Shown here piece by piece: positions 15,301 to 27,300 of a DNA stretch of 64,000 nt. The stretch covers positions 292,763 through 356,762 of the forward strand of contig VXAA01007177.1 of the NCBI GenBank assembly GCA_013399115.1, written 5' to 3'. Within the stretch, counting starts at the first letter, position 1. The number at the start of each line of letters is the position of its first letter. This stretch comes from Anseranas semipalmata (Eukaryota; Chordata; Aves; Anseriformes; Anseranatidae). The translations under genes were made by a program, and so were the position numbers. The notes below the pieces were generated by a model. The model had not been told where the DNA came from. It made no database searches and was given only the letters and a program-made list of their open reading frames with translations.

Positions 15301-18300
15301 GCACCCACACTAGGGATGCTCCTATCATTGCAACTCTAGCTTTCTAATCAGAAAATTGGCATGACTTCTAACAAACCTGAACAATCTACCTCAGGAAAAG
15401 AGCTTTGCTGGTGTAATTCCATCAACTGGGGGGGTTCTAGGACACTGCTTCATAGGACTTTTTACTAACAGTCTGTTACAGACTCCACATCTTCTGAGCT
15501 TTAGATATGTTTATTAAAGAGGAAGGAAGGTTTTCCATGAAGGCTTTCTATTTGCTATAATAAAAGCACTGAAGCAGTAGATGAGTGACTACCATAAAAA
15601 GTGCAATTTTCCAAAATTGGATTCTGAAGTATTGTATTGCTATTGAAATAGAATTAAAACTAGTGGCAAAAATAATGTTTGCCAACACAATTCAAAGATA
15701 TTATTTTGCATTACAATAAGTTATATCCGTTCTTAGGGCATTCCAGGCAAGTGCAGTTGTTCAGTTGAGTTTCCTGGTCTATAAATTATAGTGTGCTTGT
15801 GAATAATTCTTAGTAATCTTCAGCATTCCATTAATTTCACATTTTGCTTAACAGAATCTTCCAGTCACACGTATATTGGACAACCTTATGGAGATGAAGT
15901 CAAACCCTGTGAGTATAACTGCCTTCACATGCAAAGAGACAGAACAAATGAAATCTTTAGGCTCTGATATGTAATATGCCATAGCTATTTTTTGTTCATG
16001 ATAATACAGTTAAATCTAATTGTGCTGTATCTCAATAACAGGACCATTTTCAGAACTATTTCATAAGATTTTTTATCATAAAAGTAGTTTCTAAATCATG
16101 ACAAATCATTGTGTCTCATTGGAGCTACTGTGTTTGGAGGGGTTCTGTTCTGAGTTTCTATTACTCTTGTACTATACTGAGTTTCTCTTGCTCCTGAATT
16201 TCTAAAAGTTAAACCGTGGGCTGAAGTTTTCTTTGAATCAAGGTGATTTTTTAAGAGCACAATTTCAAAAGTCAAGTACTTATGAACATGTGTATTACAG
16301 AAAATTCTGTTTTCCACATCTTTAAAGCTTTGCCATTTAGAGGAAAATATTTTAGTAGTCTTCCAGTCTTTCAGTTTGAAATCAGATTTGTTTTTTTTTT
16401 TGTCAGAAAAGTCCTCTTGTTCCTGTGAAAATGTACTTAGACTTGCATAAGTTACCGAAGTTTGGAAATGCTTAAGTGCTAGATGCACAGTCAAGAAATT
16501 TGCTAGAATTTAAGCTAAAAATAGCCCCAAATCTTTTTTACATAGTTTACAGTCAAATCCATCTTTTTTATTACCTATTTAGTTCCTTCAGAACTGTTAC
16601 ATATGACCATCCTATACAAAACTTGTTCTGAAAAATCACCTGTTAGAAGTTAATTTTAAGGTTTAACATGTCTGCCACATCATATCAGTCTTCCTGTTTT
16701 AACGATATCAGAATCAGAGGGATAAAAGTGTAATATTTCACACTGGTTTATCAGTATACCTAGACAGAGGTAAGGTAAATCCCTTTGTTTTCATCATTTG
16801 AACAACATTTTGGCTTGGTAACAAAAGATGTAATTTTTGCACTATTTTGCTTAACAAATGTTTAAAGAAGTATAAAGAATGTATGGATTTTTGCAATTCT
16901 AGATGGATTTTCACACTGATGCTTAACAATTTCTGCTAGTTAGCTAACACTTTTTGGCTCTTCAGACTTGGTTAGCCATTTGCATCCACTGATCCGTTTT
17001 TACCTCTTTAACATAGTATGTCTGTATGTTAGTTAGCAATTCACTTGTCAGCTGTGCATCCTCTTCTGAGGTTTTATTCTGCGCTGCAGTGGTTATGACA
17101 GAAATGTAGGTATGCCTGGGAAATAGCAAAACTCCGTAGATTTGAAATACTCTTCTTAGACCACTTGCATCTTCAGGTATTAAACAATATGTAAATGGAG
17201 ATAAATAATTGTAAAATAGGAAAATGATCAATATGCAAGTAATCCCGTCTTTTTCTAAACTGTACTTCATAGATAGTATGTCATGATTGTTAGGCAAAAA
17301 AATTTGCTTTGTTAACAAACCAAGAAATTGATGCAGTTTTCAGCAACAGAGTGGATTGTTGTCCTTATTTGCAAGACTTTGAAAAGATGTGCAGGGCTAA
17401 TTTTATCTAGTCAACCAGTAGAGGTCACTCGGAGCACTTAATATGGAAATCTGAAAGTAAAACCTACTGGTAACTTAGGTGAAAACCGAAACAAAATTTC
17501 AAAATAAACACTAGCTTCCTCAGACTACAAGTTTAGGAATTGATTTGGAAAAGTTTACAAGTCATACCTTCTCTTTTTGTTGACTTGATATTGTCACATT
17601 GTATTCATAGAAAACAGCCAACATCACCTTGATAATCTGGAGAAAGAAGGGAGATTTAGATTAGATGTTAGGAGGAAATTCTGCACTCAGAGGGTGGTGA
17701 GGCACTGGAACAGGGTGCCCAGAGAAGCTGTGGATGCCCCATCCCTGGAGGTGTTCAAGGCCAGGCTGGATGAGGCCCTGGGCAACCTGATCTAGTGGGA
17801 GGTGTCCCTGCCCATGGCAGGGGGGTTTGAACTAGATGATCTTTAAGGTCCCTTCCAACCTAAGCCATTCTATGACTCCATGAAAACACTGATCTTCTCA
17901 CTTGAAAAAGGGAGAGACTGAGATGATCTGTCAGTGACTTCGTGTTACACTACCATGTCAGAGACTGGAGTTCATGACCCAAAACAGGGAGTCCTACTTT
18001 TCAAGTCATAGGAGACCAGGCAAGCCCTAAAGGATGACTCTCCTAACACGTAGGAAAACTGACAGCAACTTTTTGAATAAGTGAGTTCCCCCTTTCAGCA
18101 AACAGAAGAAAGTCAGACAGTTATTGTGGAATGTGTTTAGGCTTGTTGTAGGATAAACCAAAGTGAAATCATACCTGAGAAAGGGCACTGTGTAGAAACA
18201 CACCACTGTGGCCTCTGTTCATCTTCTGATGTTTGAGGACCTTTTCCATCCCCAGAATAGAAAACTATTGCCCAGATGGCAAAAGACAAAGGGAGGGGAA

Positions 18301-21300
18301 AGAAAGCCTAAGATAGGGGGTTTTATTGTTGTTTGTTTGTTTTACATGACAGAAAAAAATCTCCTTTATACATAATCTCCTTTACAATTCATTAAATCTT
18401 ACTTGCCAACCACAGTAATCGTATGAAATGTACATACAGATAAAAGGTTTTATGCAAAGGTAGAACAGATTATTCAGAAGTCAAGCAATTATTACAATGA
18501 ATGCAAATAATTTATATTCCCAATATAAAACGCAACAATAAACTATATCCATGAAACGTGCAACTTATACCACCAACATTCACAAATGTTGTCAGTTTAA
18601 GATTTTGAACCTATTCAAAATGGTACACTGCGCAAAAATCCTCTGCAGTTGTTTTTAAATCAATCTTTATGTTGCTTGTCCTTACTGCTTGTTTAGTGCT
18701 ACAAGGCCAGTTACCAGGAAGGACAAATGAGTCTACACCTGTGCTTTCCAAGTTTCTCAGAAGCAGAAACAGATAGAACAGTTCTTAGGGGCAATAATAC
18801 CATCCTGTGATTTTGGCTGGATTGTTTAACTATAGTTGCACTTTTTCTGGAAATATCTGTTGTGAAACATCATGACCTTAAAGTAATCTGTGTGTTTGTT
18901 GTTGTTTTTAAACTCTGATTTTAGTTCTGGCATTAATCTGTAATTCATTTTAATTAGCAGGGAATCTGCAGTTCTTTATCTGAGTTAAAGGTTTCTAAAA
19001 TACCCTTCTGTTTCAAAATAGTAATATCTATGTGTTCCTAGCTCTCTCATTACTTCAGAGTTGCTATACTGCCTTTATATACCAGGCTGCCAAAATCGTG
19101 AATGCTGGCAGACTTTGCAAATGCTGCTGAAATTCCCAGTGGAGTGTATTATAGCATTTTACAGAGATTCAGTGTGAAATTAGTTCTAAATTAAGTTCTT
19201 TTAAAAAGCCAAACTTGAGGATAAGATACTTATTTTATTTAATTGCAAAGCTCCTTAATATCAAATAGATTTATTTTCTTTTGTGTGTAACTACCACGTG
19301 TATACTAAATATTTTGTAGTATTAGAGATAGTTATGCTTTGTAAGTGCTAGTAAATTCCCCAGATAACTTGTCTACTACTGGAGAAGAATTATTTCTGTT
19401 ATATAGAATTGTCAAAACACAGAGGTCTGGCATGTAAGCACCCAGATGAAATCCAATTTAGTCCTGCATGCAATTTATCCATAAAGTAAACACCGTAGTA
19501 CCTGGATGAAAATGTAGTATAGAAACAGATGAAAGCCATGCAGTTGTCAGAAAGCGTTATTAAGAAGCTTTGTTTTTCATCCGTAAGAATTGGCAAAAAT
19601 CCTGCTTGTTGCCAATAAAAATATTGGAAGTGCCTCAGTATTTTGCATGAAGAAAAAAAAGCTAGAGTTTAGACAGTCAGACTTCTCAAATTCTTGTGGA
19701 ACTCATTTCTTCTTCACAAGCTTCATTTTGGTTTAATAGTAGTCATAAATCATGAAATGAAATGGTAAGTTTCGTAATAGTAGCAGATTTTGATCTATCT
19801 TGTATTTAGCATTCATTGCCATAGAACTGTTTTGTTTTATGCAATTAAATCACTAGCAGAGCTCTGGAAAATTTTAATGTTTATAACCGCATGATGTTCC
19901 TCTAAAGCTGATGACACCTTAGTATTTTTTTCTGCATATTGCCTTTCTGTTGAGATTTATTATGCAACCAGTGTATTTTTGGAAAGTGTGTAATAGTCAA
20001 TTGTAGATGAACCAGAAACAGTTCATAATTCTCTTGTTTATTCTGTACTGGTTCAGTTATGTACAAATATATGAGTAAAGTATATGTGGACACCACAGTT
20101 CATTTTGAATGATGGTATCTGCTAAATGGGGAAATCACATTGGTCTAAATGATATTTAATGTAACAGATACAGAAATTCATAACCCAAAATTCATGTCTT
20201 TTGAGATTAAAACATACTTTTTAATAGGAGACAGATGACTACCGATACTTTGATCCCAAGATGCTACGAGGCAGTGACAGGTAAGTTTACTGCAAGTTTT
20301 GCTTGTTTCCTTGTACTCTGTGAAAAGGCTAACTTAAAAAATTCATTTTTATTTTACTTGCTGACTACGTAATATCTATAGTTATTCATTCTAAGACAAG
20401 ACAGTTGATATTGAAGGAATTCACAACTGGAAACTGGATCAACCAGATAAATTTGTGTAATACTACAAAAAAAATTTTTGTTCCAATGACTGAACATGCT
20501 GCTAACTTGTACATCTGTTCAGTCACAGGAATGTATACTAGTATTTAACAGTAATGAATGTTAGAATTCTTTACAGTTATACTGCTTGGTTTCTTTGAAC
20601 CTTTGTGTTTTTTCACTGTTAAATTAAAAATTAATTGGGTAGCACACACAAATTTTACTTTGAATATCACCCCTTTTTAGTAGTCTATTACTGAATTTTC
20701 CAAAAAAAAAAAAAAAGACTGCATTTGCTCTTGTATAGACAGGTGCACATGTATGTTCACGTGCATATGAAGGGAGAGTCAGATATAGTTTATTTTACCA
20801 GCAAAAGAAAGGAACACAAATTGCACTGAAAGTTTATAAATTTATATCTTCTGCTTCTGTGACCAGTATCTGTAGCTCGTAATCTCACCTCTAATATACT
20901 AGACACGGAGAAAATACTTAAAATTAACATACCTTCTAAAAATAATTTTCATCTGAGCTGTGGGAAGACGATCAGCTGATTTTATTGCACGGGTTTATTA
21001 CTGGATGAATATGGATAAAGTAGGTCCAGACCTGTTTTTAGTTATTTGCATTAAATAAGAATTTAATCTGTCCCTCCTTCCTCTGTTCTTGAATCATGGG
21101 AAGTATATTTCCAATAGCATATGTAATAGGAAACAAATTTCAGAGAATAATATATGTTTTATTGGAAAGTATTATTACAGGCTATATAACTTCAAAGATT
21201 AAGTAGCTTTTGAAAGCATCAAAGAAAAATTTGTATTTTGTTTCATTTTAATTGCAACTTTCATTGTTTCATTCTGCTTTTATAATATTTTCGGAGGATT

Positions 21301-24300
21301 TTCTCCACCACACTAACTGTAACTTTCTCCTTAAATCACCTTAATCTTAATGTTGTTGCTGTGACACCTGACAGCAGAACACCTGCTGCCTATTGTAATT
21401 TTTGAGATTTTGAAGCATCAATAATGCAGGCATCACAAACTAACTAACTTATCTAGTTAACATTCCAGGAGGCAGGGTTTGCGCCATGAACCATGCTAAC
21501 GTTGAAGATTGCTTTTTACTCATATGTCCCTTGTTTCATTTGTATTCTTAGTTAGCAGCACTAGAATTTGAGCTTAAAAGCTCTAAAAGAAATGTTGTCA
21601 TAAAGCTGGCATGATTCAAACAGCAACCTTAAAAGTGATGAAGTAAAGTTCCTGTTTACTCATGTATTTGTTCCTGTAGAATGACTCATGATTTTCCTTA
21701 ACAAATCATTTAAATAAAATACTTCAGATGAATGCAGAAAGGCAATTATTGTTCTGTTTTAAATTCTTGTCTAATATTTAGTATTCCATAAATGTGTACA
21801 TTATATGAAATATAAAATATATAAATCTTTTGTACATTTCTATTAATACCTAATAAGATGTAAGTTGTAGGTTTTTTTTGTTTTTTTTTTTAATAGCTCA
21901 GTTCCAAGAAACAAAAATCCATTCCAGGAGGTAAGTCATGTAGAAATTCCTTTTCATTGTTCATGTATTAAAAAATAAATTCTAAAGTACCAGTCATTTT
22001 TGATGATTACAATTAAGAAAATTCTGAGAGGTCCTGTTTGCAAAAAACACTTAGTCTAATTACATCTAGTATTAATTGTAATTAGCTGGTATTCTGAAGA
22101 AGTCTTTTCATCTTCAAAGGACTGTGTAAGTATTAACTAACAGTGGAAGGAAAAAGAATTCTAGAAAATGCTTCTTGAGATAATTACAGTAATTTAATAA
22201 CACCATAATTGGGTACTCAGTAATTTAACAACCCCAATTTTATATCAGAGCTTTAGAATGCTCTCTAAATTTAATCCTCTGTGCAGGCTTAAACAGTAGT
22301 GTTGACCACTGATTTAAGTGACAGTACTTTGAACAGTCCCTGTAATTTAAGGAAAAAAGCAAAACAACCAGTATTATCACTTGCTCCTTTTTCTTTTACA
22401 CAAATGCCAGTAACTTTCAGTATTTTTCAACATATATGTTTGCAAATAGTAGAAGTCTTACCTGTTTATTACCAAGGTAATTTATTCCCAATTTTCATTG
22501 GCAAAACGTCTGCCTTGACAATATATGAATGTCTCCAATTTCTCTTTAAATGTCTTGTGGTGTCATACAGATGGTCATAGCAAAAATGACAGTAGTAACA
22601 TAGAGGCTAAATAAAATTCACATAGTGTAGTCAAACAATTTTGGAGAGTGAATTTTAACAAAAAATATGCAACTATCAAGTCTACATATTCTGTTTGTTA
22701 ATTGTTTTGTTTTTAAACATAGCCCAGAAAATACTGATGGCCTTTGTACCTTTAATGTTGTTATTACTAGTGATAAGTGGGAAGGGGAAAGACACTGAAA
22801 AAATATCTTTATTTATAACAGAAGTATTTCATTTGTTTCCCAAATTAGTTCTTAAAAATCCATGAAAATACTTTAACTGTACTTATGGACACTGGAGACA
22901 TCTCCACAGAAAAATCTAATGTGTTGAAACTGCATAAGTTTCAAGTATTTCTTAGCAGAATAAAGTGACATGTTAAAATTCTGCTTGCTATTCTGCATGG
23001 TAGTAAAGCTCTTGTATTATCTGGTTTCAGGTAGAGAGCTAGTGAATTTGTATCCAGTTCTTATAGACTGAAGTGTGATTAAGATGACTTTTGCTATATG
23101 TTTAATGATTTGGTATATATTTTACTACTGAAATGTTAAGAATTTGATTGCATATTCTGATTTTGTGTGTTGCATTTTAGGCAATAGTGTTTGTAGTTGG
23201 AGGAGGCAACTACATTGAATATCAAAATCTTATTGACTACATAAAGGTATGTACACTTCCGTTGGTTGTAACTTACTGATAGAAACCAGTTTTATCAGGC
23301 TTTCTGTAGCATTTAATATTTGGAAAATTAAATCTGATGAAATTAGCTTTTACATTAGTATTATATATACAATTGGGGGAAAAAAGTACCTGAGAAATCA
23401 GTAGAAAATTAGGATTATTAATTCAGAACAGTTACTGTTTCTGGTATTTTTGTTCATGTTGCACTTCTGAATGCAAATGATACACTGTCAAAGCAAAGAT
23501 TGTATTGACATCAATAGCTCAGCATTTATTATTTACCTACAGTTAGAAGTTTTTGCTAATGAGTTAATAGCAGCTCGTTCTTGAAATGCTGGATCATTTG
23601 TGTGTAGAAATCATAAGAGATGTCACATGCACAAAGAAGAAAATATGTAACCAACTATGTAATGCTGGAGTAAGCCATTTAATGTCTCTGATTGCAGCTC
23701 ACCAGCCTAACAGAACACACATACACAAAAAAAAACAGTGGAGGGAGAAAAGTAACCAAATCATTAGAACTCTTGTGGGGGCAGAGATGAGATGCAAGCA
23801 CTTTCCAGGAATTTAAAAAATAAAAATAAATTTTAAAAAGATGAAATTTAGAATTAGGTAATACATTATTTAAGAGCAGCAGCATACCATTCTTCCTTCC
23901 CAGTTTTACCTTATCATAGTACTGTCTTCCTGTCCTGTGCTGGATTAGATGGAGGCTCTTCCTAGAAAAGAATAAATATGTAACATTAGTAACTGAAAAA
24001 TATTTCTTTCATGTAACAAGCACTTGAGAGTTTTGCTTCTGTTCTACTAAATATTGCAGAACAGGAAGTCAGAACTTCTGTGCTGGGTTGTTTTCCTCCT
24101 CTAGCAGGCAGACATGTTAGAACATAGCTGGTCTGAATAGGGAAAAGGAGAGGAAGATGAAAGTTACAGAAATTTTTTAGGTTCAGCTTAGCACTTACAC
24201 TATTCTTCGTAACTATTTAGAGCATTCTACCTGTAGCAGAGTGCATTGTCAACATTTTGGCTTGCTCCTTAGTTTACCCAAAGCTGTTTCAGGTGCCATA

Positions 24301-27300
24301 TCAATTCAAAAGATGCCCAGCAACATGTATATTTGTGATGCATATTTGTTACTTCTACTAAAATAAACCTGAGTTTGCCAGAGACTAACACACTCCTCAG
24401 ATACCCAGCTACATACTGACATAGCTGAGGTTAGCTGCGTATGCATATACGTATGTATATACAGACCTTTTATATGATGTCAAGTTAAACACTCAGTTTT
24501 TCATACAACGTGGCAAGAAGGTGAAGTTTCTGAGGAATAAGATGGCAAACAGGAAGTCATAGGGTAAACAGATGGAGAGGACAAAAGGAACTGAAAGCTG
24601 CAGGAATGGTAATGTTAGATCTTATGGAGAGTGAGAGGTTGGGCACGGAGTTTTTTGTTGTCGTTCTGGAATCTGTGGACAGAGGTTTCTTCCTCATCAG
24701 TTGTTACAGCTAAAGTGTGCTGTACATTTCTCCAATTATGCTGTGTACTTGATCAGTGGGATATGACCTCCCAAGGGGGAAGCTTGCTTCACCTTTATTC
24801 TTCTTGGTCCTTGCTTTTGAAAAACAAGAAAAGTTAATAAAAACCTTGATTTCCCCCACCCCCCTCCCAGGAGACTTGCCTGCCTCACCCAGATGACTCT
24901 TATCCAATAAAATCTGCTTTTCCATGTGGTGCACTTCCAGCATCTGTTGTTTCACTAGATGTAGCTTATTAATTATTCTAACATTAAATCAGTCTTCCTC
25001 CTGAATAAAAAGGAGAAAAAAAATCAACAGGTCTGTTCTTGCAAGCAGATAAAACAAAGATTTTATTCACTACTTATTTTTCTAAGCACTGTGCATTTTA
25101 CCAGTTTGCCTCTGAAAACAGAGAAAGTATTTTAAAACTTTCTGAAACAGGAAGCAATGTTCAGTTTTGACATTTTTTTTGACATTGGTTTTTCTAGGAG
25201 AACAGACAGACCCTCAAATCCAATTATTTTCAGCTCTGTGCTAGAATCTCACTTCATCAAAAAGCAAATATTTATAATGTCAGCAAGACAGATTGTGCCT
25301 TAAAACAGACAAATTAGCCAAGTTCCGTTCAACATGCTGAAAATGTGTCATCAAAATTTCAAGGCACGGGAATTTAGAATGTCCTTTAATTTCCTTTTGT
25401 TAGATGGTTAGAAAGGTAAGGTACTGCTTGACTATCTACCTGTGCTAGACAGGTCTCGTTTATCTCAAGAAATTTAAATCCTACATAGTTCTTCAGTCAA
25501 AAATATACCGGACTTTGAAGACTACTAGGATTATTTTATTTACAATGTTAAGCAGTTTCATCTTGGCTCCAAAAATTATTCGGTGATATCATACATCTCT
25601 TTGTTTGAATGTACTAAGTAATTAACTTTGCAAATGTGTATGCTTTTATTTAAAACTACACTTTTAGAAGAATATATATGTAAGACTGGGATTGTACAGG
25701 AATGTGTATTTTAGAGCGGCCCAAAAGGCAACAGTCCTATTTCACAATTATTTCTAGTGTTTCAAAATTTTTTTTGTTACTGTACAGCAATAAATGCTAT
25801 TCATTCATAGTACTGAAAATGGACTCTGTCAAAATACCAGTTTAGATCAAAACCAGACCTGTTCAGGCCTCAAGATTAAATAAACTGGCCTGAAACGTGG
25901 GTAGAAACAAGCTCAAGTTCCCGCTCAGTGACAAGAATAGTTTATTACCACAAACCACTCAAAATTTTTTTTTCTGAGGACGTGAACCAGGATTACTATC
26001 TCCCCAATTAGCATGTGACCACCAGCTATGGACTGCTAGAATCCACTTCTGTGTCCTTCTGCTGAAACAGCACAATTGGAAATAACTATGAAACAAAATC
26101 ATTTTGTGAAGGCTTGCGTTCCTATTTTGCTCTTTAATAAGCAAGCTTTAACTTCCTGTCAGAAAAGTAAGTCTACGCAGATAGGCCTCTTTATGCTGGT
26201 TTTGTCTCGCCAGTTCTCCTAACTGCTTATCATTTATGACTTAAATAGAGCTAGAGGGGTGTTTTCTGTTTGTTTTTTTAAATTGCAGAAATCTCACTAA
26301 TAGGGGAAAATGCAAAGTAATTTAACAGTGAAACAGATTGCTGAAGCCTGTACTTGAAATTTGAGGAACCATGGGATTATTAGCCCAACACTGGGAGTAA
26401 ATTCAGTCTGAAACTTTGCATTACTTACACCAATTTTCACTTCTAAAATGCTGCGTTACAAAGCAAATACTATCAAACTGTTCACTGCAAACTAGCATTA
26501 TTATGTATCCAACAAAATTCAAGGTAACATTGTTTCAGAAGCCTTTTACAAAAAAAAAAAAAAAGCTGTTTCAAACATTATCATCGTATGGAAATGAATG
26601 ACAGAAGCTTTTTGCCTGTAATACAACGGAACAAGTAAATATGTTGTTACTATTCTTACAGCAATGCCCAGTTGTTTTAGGGGTCATGGTTTGTTCTTTT
26701 TTGTGGGAAGCAGCAGAGGGGAGGACCTTTCAGATAAGGTTATTGCTTTCCCCAAGCCATTCATAGATGCGTCAAAGAACTTAACATTCTAGTGAGTTTA
26801 AATGTGCATGTGTATAATGCCACATTTTTCCACATCTTTCTGCCTCAGCCCTCTTGTTTTCCACTTCAATTTAATTATTATTATTTTTTTTTCTGTGGTG
26901 GACCAACTGTACTTCTTTTTTTGGCCAAAAGTATAGGGCTTAAGATCAAGAAATAAATTTTTGGTATACAATTACTTAAAGCCACTTCTGCTACTCTGTT
27001 AAACACTCAATTACTTCCTGACTTTTCTTTTTATTAGGGTAAACAAGGCAAGCATGTCCTCTATGGCTGCAGTGAACTTTTTAATGCTGCACAGTTTATA
27101 AAGCAGGTAGGTACCTTTGACAACAACTCTGTAATACTTATTTCATTAATAAATATCGTTTCTGTAACTTTTTTTCCACTTTTTACTCAATGGATTTTTG
27201 TTTTTTGTAAAAACAAATTGCTGTGAAAAATTAATGTGTTTGTTACCTATTTTCACTTAATGACTCCAAACCCCTCACTTCAATTAACTTTTGATGGCCT

